Positions 53,776 through 62,999 of a DNA stretch of 64,000 nucleotides are shown one piece after another. Location of the stretch: positions 463,780 to 527,779 of the forward strand of contig NZ_JAMLJN010000001.1 of NCBI RefSeq assembly GCF_023634865.1, given 5' to 3'. Made by a program: the position numbers and the translations under genes. This DNA is from Flavobacterium fragile (GTDB lineage Bacteria; Bacteroidota; Bacteroidia; Flavobacteriales; Flavobacteriaceae). Numbering within the stretch: the stretch's first letter is position 1; each line of letters starts with the position of its first letter. The notes beneath the pieces were generated by a model, which saw only the letters and a program-made list of their open reading frames with translations, did no database searches and was not told the origin of the DNA.

Positions 53776-54729
53776 ATGGAATATTTAGATTTTGAATTAC
53801 CAATTAAAGAGCTTGAAGACCAATTAGATAAATGTCAAATTATTGGTCAAGAATCAGATGTAGATGTATCGAATACTTGCAAGCAAATCGAAAAAAAATT
53901 AGAAGAAACGAAGAAGAAAATATACAAAAATCTTACGGCTTGGCAACGTGTACAATTATCACGTCATCCTAACCGTCCTTATACATTAGAACATATTACT
54001 AATATTACTAAAGGTACGTTTCTAGAACTTTTTGGAGACCGAAATTTCAAAGATGATAAAGCAATGATTGGCGGTTTAGGTCAAATCAACGGTCAATCGT
54101 TTATGATCATAGGGCAGCAAAAAGGAATTAATACCAAAATGCGCCAATACAGAAACTTCGGGATGGCTAATCCGGAAGGATATAGAAAAGCACTTCGTTT
54201 GATGAAAATGGCAGAGAAATTTAACATTCCTGTGCTTACGTTAATCGACACACCAGGCGCCTATCCAGGTTTAGAAGCAGAAGAAAGAGGGCAAGGAGAA
54301 GCAATTGCGAGAAACATTTTTGAAATGGCTCGTTTAAAAACCCCTATCATATCTGTGATTATTGGTGAAGGAGCTTCAGGAGGTGCATTAGGTATTGGAG
54401 TAGGAGACAGAGTATATATGTTAGAAAATACTTGGTATTCTGTAATTTCGCCTGAATCTTGTTCGTCTATCTTATGGAGAAGTTGGGAATACAAAGAACA
54501 AGCAGCTGAAGCTTTAAAACTAACTTCTTTTGATATGAAAAAACAGAAGTTAATTGATGATATCATTCCTGAACCACTAGGTGGCGCCCACTATGATAAA
54601 GAAACTACTTTTAAATCAGTTGCGGAGTATGTTACGAAAGCTTACAACGAATTAAAAGATTTATCAACATCAGAATTAGTGGCTAAACGTATGGACAAAT
54701 ACAGCAAGATGGGTGAATACAAAGAATAG
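53776..54729 (+). CDS. accA: Acetyl-CoA carboxylase carboxyltransferase subunit alpha
   Basis: It transfers the carboxyl group from biotin to acetyl-CoA, forming malonyl-CoA for fatty-acid synthesis, together with AccD. At 317 residues it has the normal length. The N-terminal [16 protein letters not shown] helix, [16 protein letters not shown], then [20 protein letters not shown] and [20 protein letters not shown] are the standard motifs. It has its own promoter and is followed by a weak terminator. AccB, AccC and AccD are not in the window. Confidence 0.96.
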   Translation: MEYLDFELPIKELEDQLDKCQIIGQESDVDVSNTCKQIEKKLEETKKKIYKNLTAWQRVQLSRHPNRPYTLEHITNITKGTFLELFGDRNFKDDKAMIGGLGQINGQSFMIIGQQKGINTKMRQYRNFGMANPEGYRKALRLMKMAEKFNIPVLTLIDTPGAYPGLEAEERGQGEAIARNIFEMARLKTPIISVIIGEGASGGALGIGVGDRVYMLENTWYSVISPESCSSILWRSWEYKEQAAEALKLTSFDMKKQKLIDDIIPEPLGGAHYDKETTFKSVAEYVTKAYNELKDLSTSELVAKRMDKYSKMGEYKE

Positions 54730-54752
54730 TCATTAGTTTTCAAATTATAAAA

Positions 54753-54782
54753 AAATCCGAAGCCCAAAGTTTCGGTTTTTTT
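54753..54782 (+). terminator. Terminator after accA
   Basis: A short imperfect stem, AAATCCGAA with TTTCGGTTT, and a long T-run. Confidence 0.65.
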
Positions 54783-54871
54783 TTGCCTTATTAACAAAAT
54801 TTTGAAGTTATTAACAGTTGAATATTAAGAACTCCATTTAAAATTTTACAAAAAAAGAGTAACTTAGCCCT

Positions 54872-56419
54872 ATGGAAAATATCAGAAATGTAAACCCGAT
54901 AAAAGTAGACAAAACTACTATTATCAATTTAGAAAAAGGAAAGTTACCCCCACAAGCGTTAGACCTTGAAGAGGCTGTGCTTGGCGCTATGATGATTGAT
55001 AAAAAAGGGGTAGATGAGGTAATTGATATTTTACAACCCGATGCCTTTTATAAAGAGGCACATCAATACATTTTTGAGGCTATCGTTCAGCTATTTAACG
55101 ATACGCAGCCGATAGATTTATTAACCGTTTCAGCCCAATTAAAGAAAAACGGAAAATTAGAATTAGCAGGTGGCGATTTTTACCTGATTCAATTAACCCA
55201 AAAGATTTCTTCATCAGCTCATATTGAATTCCATTCTCGTATTATACTTCAAAAATACATTCAAAGAAGTTTGATCAAAATTTCGAGCGAAATCATTGAA
55301 GAATCTTATGATGAGTCTACCGATGTGTTTGATTTGTTGGATAAAGCCGAATCTAAATTATATGAAGTAACGCAAGGAAACATCAAACGTAGCTCAGAAA
55401 CTGCACAAAGTTTGGTGATTCAAGCTAAAAAGCGAATTGAAGAAATTGCAGGGAAAGAAGGATTAAGTGGAATTCCAACAGGTTTTCACGATTTGGATAA
55501 ATTGACATCGGGTTGGCAACCTTCAGATTTGATTATTGTAGCGGCACGTCCAGGTATGGGTAAAACCGCGTTTACGCTTTCAATGGCACGAAATATGGCT
55601 ATTGATTACGGAGCTCCTGTTGCTTTTTTCTCCTTAGAGATGTCATCCGTTCAGTTGATTACGCGTTTGATTTCGTCTGAAACTGGATTATCATCAGAGA
55701 AATTAAGAACTGGAAAATTAGAAAAACACGAGTGGGAGCAATTATCCATTAAAGTAAAAGACTTAGAGAAAGCTCCTTTATACATAGACGATACGCCATC
55801 GTTATCGATTTTCGATTTACGTGCAAAAGCAAGACGTCTTTCTTCTCAATATGGCATTAAAATGATTGTGATTGATTACCTTCAGTTAATGACAGCAGGT
55901 GGAAATGGAAAAGGTGGCGGAAACCGTGAGCAAGAAATTTCAACCATCTCCCGAAATTTAAAAGCTTTAGCCAAAGAGTTAAACGTTCCTGTTATTGCGC
56001 TTTCACAGTTATCGCGTGCGGTAGAAACTCGAGGTTCAAGTAAGCGTCCGTTACTTTCCGACTTGAGGGAATCTGGTGCTATTGAGCAAGATGCCGATAT
56101 TGTATCGTTTATTTACCGACCAGAATATTATAAAATTGACGAATGGGACGACGAAGAACGTTCGCCAACTCAAGGTCAAGCGGAATTTATCGTAGCAAAA
56201 CACCGTAATGGAGGACTCGATAACATTCGTTTGAAATTCATTGGAAGTTTAGGTAAATTTGATAACTTAGATGATTTTGGTTCGTCTTTTGATGCGCTTC
56301 CATCTAAGATGAATTTAGATGACTCAAACCCGTTTATTACCCCTAACTTGCCTACCCCAAATGAAGCTTTTGGTAGTACAATGAATTCATATGACGATGA
56401 TTCTGATGTTCCGTTTTAA
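54872..56419 (+). CDS. dnaB: Replicative DNA helicase
   Basis: A hexameric 5'-3' helicase of the replication fork. The 515-residue protein has the N-terminal domain (about 20-125, PPQALDLEEAVLGAMMIDKKG), a linker and the RecA-like C-terminal domain with Walker A (AARPGMGKTAF), FFSLEMSSVQL, Walker B (MIVIDYLQLM), SQLSRAVETR and the arginine-finger region FIVAKHRNGG. No intein interrupts it. The acidic tail ends SYDDDSDVPF. The downstream secreted-protein gene follows by 14 bases from its ATG. Confidence 0.97.
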   Translation: MENIRNVNPIKVDKTTIINLEKGKLPPQALDLEEAVLGAMMIDKKGVDEVIDILQPDAFYKEAHQYIFEAIVQLFNDTQPIDLLTVSAQLKKNGKLELAGGDFYLIQLTQKISSSAHIEFHSRIILQKYIQRSLIKISSEIIEESYDESTDVFDLLDKAESKLYEVTQGNIKRSSETAQSLVIQAKKRIEEIAGKEGLSGIPTGFHDLDKLTSGWQPSDLIIVAARPGMGKTAFTLSMARNMAIDYGAPVAFFSLEMSSVQLITRLISSETGLSSEKLRTGKLEKHEWEQLSIKVKDLEKAPLYIDDTPSLSIFDLRAKARRLSSQYGIKMIVIDYLQLMTAGGNGKGGGNREQEISTISRNLKALAKELNVPVIALSQLSRAVETRGSSKRPLLSDLRESGAIEQDADIVSFIYRPEYYKIDEWDDEERSPTQGQAEFIVAKHRNGGLDNIRLKFIGSLGKFDNLDDFGSSFDALPSKMNLDDSNPFITPNLPTPNEAFGSTMNSYDDDSDVPF

Positions 56420-56433
56420 TTAAATTATTGAAG

Positions 56434-57699
56434 ATGAAAAGTGCTTTTTTGGTTTTATTTTTCTTAGTGACGTCCTTGGCGAATGCCTCTTTTGTGCTTA
56501 TTCCTATGGAGGCTGAAGGGCAACAAAACCATTTGAAAGCCTACGGCATTACCTATTGGGCTCTAGACAAAAGTTACAAAGTAAGTTGGTTGTTAAACTA
56601 TAGAGGCGGTTCCTTTTTATTACCCGATGCACCTGAAATTCGTAAAGAATGCCAAATTAGAGGGGTAACTTTTGAAGTGTTATCAGATGTTACTGCGAAT
56701 TCTATTTTAGAAGATATTAGTTCGCCTTCACAAAATATGGAAACGGTTGTGTTGGAAAAAGCACCTAAAATTACAGTTTATACTCCAAAAGGGAAACAAC
56801 CTTGGGATGATGCGGTGACTATGGTGCTAACCTATGCCGAAATTCCGTATACCGAAGTTTATGATGAGGAAGTTTTATCAGATCAATTATTATTGTACGA
56901 CTGGTTGCATCTACATCATGAGGATTTTACTGGGCAGTATGGAAAGTTTTTCGGAGCATACAGAACCGCTCCATGGTACATCCAACAAAAAGCAGAAGCT
57001 GAAGCGCTAGCAAAAAAACTTGGTTACAACAAAGTATCAGAAGAAAAATTAGCAGTAGCAAAGAAAATTAGAGATTTTGTAATCGGTGGGGGATTCATGT
57101 TTGCCATGTGCTCAGCAACCGATAGTTTTGATATAGCACTTTCAGCAGAAGGTGTTGATATTTGCGAACCCATGTTTGATGGCGATGATTCAGAAGCTAA
57201 TTATCAAGCAAAAATCGATTATTCCAATACTTTCGCTTTTAAAGACTATACTTTAGTTCGTAACCCAATGGTCTATGAATTCTCGGATATCGATACCACC
57301 GAAGAACACGGAAAAGGCGCTTTTACTATGGATAAAGACTATTTCACTTTAATGGAATATTCGGCAAAATGGGATCCAATTCCTACGATGTTGTGCCAAA
57401 ATCATACGCAATTGGTAAAAGGATTTATGGGACAAACCACGGCTTTTAATGCCGAAAAAATAAAATCGAATGTCTTAGTAATGGGCGAATGTAAAATCAA
57501 TGGAGAAGCGCGCTATATTCACGGAAACAAAGGAAAAGGAATGTTCACTTTTTACGGTGGCCACGATCCAGAAGATTACCAGCATAGAGTAGGAGATGCT
57601 CCAACGGTTTTAGATTTACATCCCAATTCGCCAGGTTATCGTTTAATATTAAATAATGTGTTGTTTCCGGCGGCAAGAAAGAAAAAGTTGAAAACGTAA
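56434..57699 (+). CDS. Secreted protein of unknown function (often labelled 'asparagine synthetase B')
   Basis: A 421-residue protein. The ATG at 56434 begins a signal peptide (MKSAFLVLFFLVTSLANAS). The body includes FVLIPMEAEGQQNHLKAYGI, WLLNYRGGSFLLPDAP and a Gly-rich GGGFMFAMCSATDSF with a cysteine in the position of a class I glutamine-amidotransferase or ThuA-like elbow, plus FTFYGGHDPEDYQ. I recall close relatives being labelled asparagine synthetase B in Flavobacteriia, but none of the AsnB domains (N-terminal Cys, ATP-pyrophosphatase loop) is present. A periplasmic enzyme of unknown activity is more likely. Confidence 0.75.
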   Translation: MKSAFLVLFFLVTSLANASFVLIPMEAEGQQNHLKAYGITYWALDKSYKVSWLLNYRGGSFLLPDAPEIRKECQIRGVTFEVLSDVTANSILEDISSPSQNMETVVLEKAPKITVYTPKGKQPWDDAVTMVLTYAEIPYTEVYDEEVLSDQLLLYDWLHLHHEDFTGQYGKFFGAYRTAPWYIQQKAEAEALAKKLGYNKVSEEKLAVAKKIRDFVIGGGFMFAMCSATDSFDIALSAEGVDICEPMFDGDDSEANYQAKIDYSNTFAFKDYTLVRNPMVYEFSDIDTTEEHGKGAFTMDKDYFTLMEYSAKWDPIPTMLCQNHTQLVKGFMGQTTAFNAEKIKSNVLVMGECKINGEARYIHGNKGKGMFTFYGGHDPEDYQHRVGDAPTVLDLHPNSPGYRLILNNVLFPAARKKKLKT

Positions 57700-57792
57700 G
57701 TTACTATAAAGCTATTCTTTATTTTTACTTAGAGTGTTTTGTATTTGTAATTCCTTATATGTATAAATACAAAATGTATCGAGAACTAAAAA

Positions 57793-57820
57793 CATCCATT
57801 ACCCATCATCCATCACCTTT
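57793..57820. repeat. Heptamer repeat block after rlmF
   Basis: CATCCAT, TACCCAT, CATCCAT, CACCTTT: four 7-nt units that end at the rlmF stop codon. Confidence 0.6.
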
Positions 57821-58719
57821 TAAAACTTCCAAAACAAAATACGACTCACTTTATTTCCGTGTTTCATTTCTGTAATTTGATATAAAGCCTTTACTTTTTT
57901 AAGATGCGAAAGCAACGGTTTCAAATTATCCTTTTTCGAAACTAGCGACGAAAACCATTTGCACTGCGATTTAAAATGTACACTTTCATAAATCATATTG
58001 CTGATAAACGTTAGTTCACCACCTTCACACCAGAGTTCTGAATTCACACCACCAAAGTTCAACGTAGGTTTCTTAGAATCTTCAATACCTAAGTTTTTAT
58101 TTTTACGAATCGTGCCTTTATTTGCTTCTTCTTTTGAACTGTGAAAAGGCGGATTACAAATCGTCATGTCAAATTTGTCTTCTGGAAGAATGATATTTTT
58201 AAAAATATTTCGTTTTGAAGTTTGCAATCGCAACGTAACGTTTTCTTTTAATTTCTGATTCGAATTAATATTCTCCTGAGCCGCTTCAAAAGCTTGTTTA
58301 TCGACTTCGCTACCCACAAAACGCCAATTGTATTCCGATACACCAATTATCGGATAAATACAATTTGCTCCAATTCCGACATCTAAAATGCGAATTTTAT
58401 GCTTCGTTTGAAGTGTTCCGTACGTGTCTTTTAAAATATCGGCAACTTGATGAATATATTCTGCACGTCCTGGAATGGGCGGACAAAGAAATCCTTTTGG
58501 AATGTCCCAATTTTTCAAACCATAAAAGTGCAACAATAACGCTTTGTTCAACATTTTCAACGCATCAGGATTCGCAAAATCAATCGTTTCTGTTCCATAT
58601 TCATTTACCGCAACAAATGGTTCTAAATCAGGATTAGCCTCAATTAAAGTTTTGAAATCGTATTTGCCGTGGTGTTTGTTTTTCGGATGAAAGCCGTTTA
58701 TGGTTTTGGTTGTATTCAA
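57820..58719 (-). CDS. rlmF: 23S rRNA (adenine(1618)-N6)-methyltransferase
   Basis: It methylates A1618 of 23S rRNA using S-adenosylmethionine. The 299-residue protein starts at a TTG (58719); there is no ATG near the conserved FHPKNKHHGKYDF motif and none upstream in frame. Motif I is LDVGIGANCIYPIIG, and the amino-methyltransferase motif is DMTICNPPFHSS (NPPF). The C-terminal part includes LWCEGGELTFISNM. It is monocistronic in this window. Confidence 0.93.
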   Translation of the reverse strand: MNTTKTINGFHPKNKHHGKYDFKTLIEANPDLEPFVAVNEYGTETIDFANPDALKMLNKALLLHFYGLKNWDIPKGFLCPPIPGRAEYIHQVADILKDTYGTLQTKHKIRILDVGIGANCIYPIIGVSEYNWRFVGSEVDKQAFEAAQENINSNQKLKENVTLRLQTSKRNIFKNIILPEDKFDMTICNPPFHSSKEEANKGTIRKNKNLGIEDSKKPTLNFGGVNSELWCEGGELTFISNMIYESVHFKSQCKWFSSLVSKKDNLKPLLSHLKKVKALYQITEMKHGNKVSRILFWKF

Positions 58720-58793
58720 AGTATTGTTTTTAAAGTGTAAAGGTATTGAATTCTGGGGAATTGTTTTTAATACAGGATTATTAAAAAGTTTTA

Positions 58794-58801
58794 TATATTT
58801 G
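58794..58801 (+). promoter_or_regulatory. -7 box upstream of the zinc-ribbon gene
   Basis: TATATTTG, 50 bases before the ATG at 58852, fits TAnnTTTG. Confidence 0.5.
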
Positions 58802-58851
58802 ATGATATAAACAAGTTAGCAGTAACCGTAATAGAATGAAAAATATAAAAA

Positions 58852-59190
58852 ATGTGTAAAGCCTGTTTTGACAGAGAATATAACGAATTTAATTCTTATT
58901 CTGAATTTGAAGAATTCAATAAAGAGTTCGATTCTAAAATTGTGAAGTCTGTTTATTTTGTGGCGAATGGAAAATACAGAAGTGATTCACATGTAGTTTA
59001 TAAATGTAGTATTTGTAATCAACTTTGGTGGCTTTCCGAACCAGACAATCATTGGAGAGGTTATTTTCTAAAAGAACATAATGCAAAACGATATATTGAC
59101 AATAATGAAAGAAAAGGAAATGCAATGAAATACGGAAGTTTAATTATTGCGTTTTTGGTTATAATTGGTTTAATAAAATCATGCAATTAA
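58852..59190 (+). CDS. Small zinc-ribbon protein with C-terminal membrane helix
   Basis: A 112-residue protein that I cannot assign. Two CxxC pairs (Cys2/Cys5 and Cys52/Cys55 in YKCSICNQLWWL) suggest one zinc ion bound between them. WWLSEPDNHWRGYF is aromatic-rich. A single membrane helix (about 93-109, GSLIIAFLVIIGLI) lies at the C-terminus, so the domain is probably cytoplasmic and tail-anchored. It is followed after about 100 bases by another small unknown gene. Confidence 0.6.
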   Translation: MCKACFDREYNEFNSYSEFEEFNKEFDSKIVKSVYFVANGKYRSDSHVVYKCSICNQLWWLSEPDNHWRGYFLKEHNAKRYIDNNERKGNAMKYGSLIIAFLVIIGLIKSCN

Positions 59191-59207
59191 ACGGCAACTG
59201 CTATCTC

Positions 59208-59242
59208 GATAGCTCTGAATTGTATTACGTGCCCACAATCAA
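59208..59242 (+). repeat. Dispersed 35-bp repeat, copy 2
   Basis: Begins GATAGCTCTGAATTGTATTA and continues CGTGCCCACAATCAA. It matches the minus strand at 31107-31141. A GCTATC-TC-GATAGC palindrome overlaps its start (59200-59213). Confidence 0.65.
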
Positions 59243-59298
59243 AATCAAATTTCAATCAAAAACTATTTTGTTCGCCAAATAATATAAAAACAGTACAA

Positions 59299-59559
59299 AT
59301 GATTACGATTCAGAAATTAAAAGTTTACGAAAAATATTCTGGTGATGAAGATCAATTGGCAAGAATATCTTTAGAAACTGAACGAGAACTCTTTGATAAA
59401 AATTCAGATTGGTTTGAAATAATGAACTTTAAACAAGACATAACAATGATTTCTCAAAATTTAGCTTCTGTGGAATACAGAAAATCTTCAATTGAAAGAA
59501 TGAAAAAGTTATGTGAAAATGAAGCTTTTGAAATTTTAATAAAATCTATATTTCCGTAA
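59299..59559 (+). CDS. Small protein of unknown function
   Basis: An 86-residue acidic, mainly helical protein: TIQKLKVYEKYSGDEDQLARIS, then DWFEIMNFKQDITMISQNLAS and a C-terminal FEILIKSIFP. No signal peptide, cysteine pair or membrane segment. I do not recognise it. It lies between a dispersed repeat and the ribosomal-protein operon terminator, and its codon usage is like that of its neighbours. Confidence 0.5.
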   Translation: MITIQKLKVYEKYSGDEDQLARISLETERELFDKNSDWFEIMNFKQDITMISQNLASVEYRKSSIERMKKLCENEAFEILIKSIFP

Positions 59560-59615
59560 GCTTAATAATCTGATAGTGCATTAACACTATTCAAAATCAA
59601 AACTACACCAACAAA

Positions 59616-59639
59616 AAACCCCGATTTTCATCGGGGTTT
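59616..59639. terminator. Terminator of the thrS-infC-rpmI-rplT operon
   Basis: A perfect 10-bp stem AAACCCCGAT / ATCGGGGTTT with a TTTC loop. A-run on its left side serves as the T-run for the minus strand. Confidence 0.88.
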
Positions 59640-59673
59640 AATATATAAGTAAGATAAACTGAGTTAGACGTAA

Positions 59674-60018
59674 TTATTTAATTTTGTTAACGATAGCTGT
59701 GAAAGCAGCTGGGTGGTTCATAGCTAAATCAGCAAGAACTTTACGGTTCAATTCGATATTGTTAGCTTTTAATTTCCCCATAAACTGAGAATAACTCATT
59801 CCGTGTAAACGAGCACCAGCGTTAATACGCATAATCCATAATGCACGGAAGTTTCTTTTGTTTTGTTTTCTATCACGGTAAGCATAAACCATTGCTTTTT
59901 CTACCGCGTTTTTCGCTACAGTCCAAACGTTTTTACGTCTTCCAAAGAAACCTTTGGCTTGCTTTAATACTCTTTTTTTTCTAGCTTTTGATGCTACAGC
60001 ATTTACTGATCTTGGCAT
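59674..60018 (-). CDS. rplT: 50S ribosomal protein L20
   Basis: A 114-residue L20, needed early in large-subunit assembly. [18 protein letters not shown], then [43 protein letters not shown] and a C-terminal LDLAMNHP-like segment ([16 protein letters not shown]) are the family hallmarks. It ends the thrS-infC-rpmI-rplT operon. L20 represses its own operon in several bacteria; the 124-bp spacer before it carries a heptamer repeat block instead of an obvious L20-binding mimic. Confidence 0.97.
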   Translation of the reverse strand: MPRSVNAVASKARKKRVLKQAKGFFGRRKNVWTVAKNAVEKAMVYAYRDRKQNKRNFRALWIMRINAGARLHGMSYSQFMGKLKANNIELNRKVLADLAMNHPAAFTAIVNKIK

Positions 60019-60064
60019 AATTTTAAATGTTTTTTGCAGTAAGGCGGTTTCTCAACACTTATAA

Positions 60065-60099
60065 ACTTCGTACTTTGTATTTCATACTTCGTACTTCGT
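60065..60099. repeat. Heptamer repeat block between rpmI and rplT
   Basis: Five 7-nt units in exact register: ACTTCGT, ACTTTGT, ATTTCAT, ACTTCGT, ACTTCGT. It lies inside the transcribed spacer. Confidence 0.8.
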
Positions 60100-60142
60100 T
60101 CAGCCCACTCCAGGGTTACTAAATTGTTTTAACCAACAACGA

Positions 60143-60340
60143 TTAAATTAAATTTAATTGTTGTTTAATACTTCTCTCATCTGTTGGGTGAACCAAAGTT
60201 GAGTGAGTTAAAGCTAATTTACGCTTTTTAGATTTTTTTGTCAAAATGTGACTTTTAAAAGCGTGCTTTCTTTTGATTTTTCCAGAGCCAGTAACTTTGA
60301 AACGTTTCTTAGCACTAGATTTAGTTTTCATTTTAGGCAT
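60143..60340 (-). CDS. rpmI: 50S ribosomal protein L35
   Basis: A 65-residue, highly basic protein: [20 protein letters not shown], then [20 protein letters not shown] and [14 protein letters not shown]. It has the standard length and motif order. It lies between infC and rplT, as in most bacteria, with spacers of 121 and 124 bases that are longer than usual and carry repeat blocks. Confidence 0.97.
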   Translation of the reverse strand: MPKMKTKSSAKKRFKVTGSGKIKRKHAFKSHILTKKSKKRKLALTHSTLVHPTDERSIKQQLNLI

Positions 60341-60422
60341 TTTCTTCCTGTATTTATAATCTATCTTACTTATTATTTTTAATGTAGGATTATTAAATAA
60401 TCACTATTTGTATTGTTAGGTG

Positions 60423-60457
60423 ACTAATCACTAATTACTAATCACTAGTCACTAAAA
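60423..60457. repeat. Heptamer repeat block between infC and rpmI
   Basis: Five 7-nt units in exact register: ACTAATC, ACTAATT, ACTAATC, ACTAGTC, ACTAAAA, ending 4 bases before the infC stop codon. GTGACTA (60420-60426) and TAGTCAC (60446-60452) can pair. Confidence 0.8.
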
Positions 60458-60461
60458 CTAT

Positions 60462-61016
60462 TTACTTTTTCTTCTTCGGAGCAATGTACATAATCATACG
60501 TTTTCCTTCTAAAACTGGCATCGCTTCAACTTTTCCAAACTCTTCCAATTCTTGAGCCAAACGTAATAATAAAATTTGTCCTTGCTCTTTGTAGATAATC
60601 GAACGTCCTTTAAAGAATACAAAGGCTTTTAATTTAGCACCGTCTTGTAAAAATTTGATGGCATTCTTTTTCTTAAACTCATAATCATGCTCATCTGTTT
60701 GAGGTCCAAAACGGATCTCCTTGATTACAATCTGAGTAGATTTTGCTTTAAGCTCTTTTTCTCTCTTCTTTTGTTGGTACAAAAACTTACCATAATCCAT
60801 CAATTTACAAACCGGCGGTTCAGCATTTGGAGAAATCTCTACCAAATCAACTTCTTGCTCTTCAGCTAAGCGAAGGGCTTCTGCTATTTTGTAAACTCCA
60901 GGCTCAATATTTTCGCCTACTAAACGTACTTCAGGTACACGAATCAAATTGTTGATACGGTGCGCTGCTTTTTTCTCTTCGCGAGGTTGAAAACCTCTGT
61001 TGTTTCTAATTGCTAT
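60462..61016 (-). CDS. infC: Translation initiation factor IF-3, non-canonical start codon
   Basis: IF-3 checks start-codon pairing and keeps 30S subunits apart. The coding frame begins after an in-frame TAA at 61031-61029, yet it has no ATG, GTG or TTG until a TTG at 60947, inside the conserved N-terminal region ([19 protein letters not shown]). Full-length IF-3 must start upstream. ATA at 61016 would give [16 protein letters not shown] (184 residues); ATT at 61010 would give [14 protein letters not shown] (182). E. coli infC starts at AUU, which lets IF-3 repress its own translation. The C-terminal domain ([37 protein letters not shown]) is intact. Confidence 0.93.
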   Translation of the reverse strand: MAIRNNRGFQPREEKKAAHRINNLIRVPEVRLVGENIEPGVYKIAEALRLAEEQEVDLVEISPNAEPPVCKLMDYGKFLYQQKKREKELKAKSTQIVIKEIRFGPQTDEHDYEFKKKNAIKFLQDGAKLKAFVFFKGRSIIYKEQGQILLLRLAQELEEFGKVEAMPVLEGKRMIMYIAPKKKK

Positions 61017-61038
61017 GGCTTTAAGATTTTAGTTAAAC

Positions 61039-62979
61039 TTAAAATTGTTTTAATGTTTTATTGATTTCTTCGTTTATCATTGCAGCAAATTGCTCAATAG
61101 TAACCGATATATTTCCTTTTCCTTCTTGTCCGCGTTGTCTCACAGAAATCGTTCCGTTTTTCTCTTCTTCCTCGCCAACAATCAGCATAAACGGATATTT
61201 GTTCATCTCCGCTTCTCTAATTTTCTTACCGATTGTTTCGTTTCGGTTGTCAATTAGGGCGCGAATTTCGTGATTTTCTAGCAAATCTAAAACTTTTTTC
61301 GCATAATTTTCATATTTCTCACTCAAAGACAAGATTATAGCCTGCTCTGGCATCAACCAAATTGGGAAATTTCCTGCTGTGTGTTCCAATAAAATAGCGA
61401 TAAAACGTTCCATCGATCCAAAAGGCGCTCGGTGAATCATAACAGGGCGATGTAACTTGTCATCCGCACCTTTATAAGACAATTCAAAACGCTCTGGTAA
61501 GTTGTAATCTACCTGAATTGTTCCTAATTGCCAACTTCTGCCTAAAGCATCTTTTACCATGAAATCCAATTTTGGGCCATAGAAAGCCGCTTCTCCAGCT
61601 TCAATCACATAATTCAATCCTTTGTCTTTCGCTGCACTGATAATTGCATTTTCAGCTTTTTCCCAGTTTTCAACGCTACCTATATATTTATCCGGATTAT
61701 CTAAATCACGAACCGATACCTGAGCTGTAAAGTTTTCAAATCCTAAAGAACCAAAAACATATAATACTAAGTCGATAACATTTTTGAACTCAGCATCTAA
61801 TTGATCAGGAGTACAGAAAATATGAGCGTCATCCTGAGTAAATCCTCTCACACGAGTCAATCCATGTAATTCACCCGATTGCTCATAACGATAAACCGTT
61901 CCAAATTCAGCATAACGCTTTGGTAAATCTTTGTACGACCAAGGTCTTGCATTGTAAATCTCACAGTGATGTGGACAGTTCATTGGTTTTAGCAAGAACT
62001 CTTCGCCTTCCGCAGGAGTGTTAATCGGTTGGAAACTATCCGCACCATATTTAGCATAGTGTCCAGAAGTTACATACAAGTCTTTCATTCCAATGTGAGG
62101 CGTAACTACTTGCTCGTAACCTGCTTTTTTCTGTGCTTTTTTCAAGAATTGCTCCAATCTATCGCGCAAAGCAGCACCTTTTGGTAACCATAATGGTAAA
62201 CCTTGACCTACTTTTTGTGAAAAATGGAATAATTCTAATTCTTTTCCTAATTTTCTGTGGTCTCTGCGTTTTGCTTCTTCTAATAATTCAAGGTAATCCG
62301 TTAAGTCTTTTTGTTTCGGGAACGAAATTCCGTAAACACGTGTTAACTGCTTGTTCTTTTCATCACCTCTCCAGTAAGCGCCCGCTACCGATAAAATTTT
62401 CATCGCTTTGATAATGCCTGTATTCGGAATATGACCACCACGACACAAATCAAAGAAATTCGAATGATCGCAGAATGTAATCGTTCCGTCTTCTAAATTC
62501 GAAATCAACTCCGTTTTGTATTCGTTATCTTTATAAACTTCCAATGCTTCCGCTTTTGAAACCGAACGCATTTTAAATTCATGCTTCTCTCTCGAAATTT
62601 CCAATACGCGATCTTCTATCTTTTTGAAATCGGCATCTGTTATTCTTTGGTCACCAAAATCAACATCATAATAAAAACCATTATCAATCGCAGGTCCAAG
62701 TGTTAATTTAATTCCAGGATACATTTCCTGAAGTGCTTGTGCCATTACGTGTGAAGTCGAATGCCAAAAAGCCTTTTTCCCCTCTTTGTCATTCCATGTA
62801 TATAATATAAGTGTACCGTCCGTGGTTAAGGCCGTCGTCGTTTCAATAGTGGTACCATTATAGGAAGCCGAAATTACGTTTCTAGCTAAACCTTCACTAA
62901 TGCTTTTCGCAACATCCATCGGAGTAACTCCTTGAGCCATCTCCTTAACCGACCCGTCGGGTAAAGTAACTTTTATCAT
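61039..62979 (-). CDS. thrS: Threonyl-tRNA synthetase
   Basis: It charges tRNA-Thr. The 646-residue protein has the TGS domain (1-60, [20 protein letters not shown]), the editing SAD-like domain (about 65-225, with [16 protein letters not shown] and [15 protein letters not shown]), the class II catalytic core with zinc ligands in [17 protein letters not shown] and [13 protein letters not shown], and the C-terminal anticodon-binding domain (about 540-640). It is the first gene of the operon, 22 bases before the likely infC start, and has a clear promoter at 63030-63000. Confidence 0.97.
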   Translation of the reverse strand: MIKVTLPDGSVKEMAQGVTPMDVAKSISEGLARNVISASYNGTTIETTTALTTDGTLILYTWNDKEGKKAFWHSTSHVMAQALQEMYPGIKLTLGPAIDNGFYYDVDFGDQRITDADFKKIEDRVLEISREKHEFKMRSVSKAEALEVYKDNEYKTELISNLEDGTITFCDHSNFFDLCRGGHIPNTGIIKAMKILSVAGAYWRGDEKNKQLTRVYGISFPKQKDLTDYLELLEEAKRRDHRKLGKELELFHFSQKVGQGLPLWLPKGAALRDRLEQFLKKAQKKAGYEQVVTPHIGMKDLYVTSGHYAKYGADSFQPINTPAEGEEFLLKPMNCPHHCEIYNARPWSYKDLPKRYAEFGTVYRYEQSGELHGLTRVRGFTQDDAHIFCTPDQLDAEFKNVIDLVLYVFGSLGFENFTAQVSVRDLDNPDKYIGSVENWEKAENAIISAAKDKGLNYVIEAGEAAFYGPKLDFMVKDALGRSWQLGTIQVDYNLPERFELSYKGADDKLHRPVMIHRAPFGSMERFIAILLEHTAGNFPIWLMPEQAIILSLSEKYENYAKKVLDLLENHEIRALIDNRNETIGKKIREAEMNKYPFMLIVGEEEEKNGTISVRQRGQEGKGNISVTIEQFAAMINEEINKTLKQF

Positions 62980-62999
62980 TTTTTAAAATTTATAAGGTG

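Noticed and set aside
60065..60457. CRISPR array
   Set aside because: The repeat units are 7 bases without spacers; there are no 25-40-base repeats with unique spacers and no cas genes.
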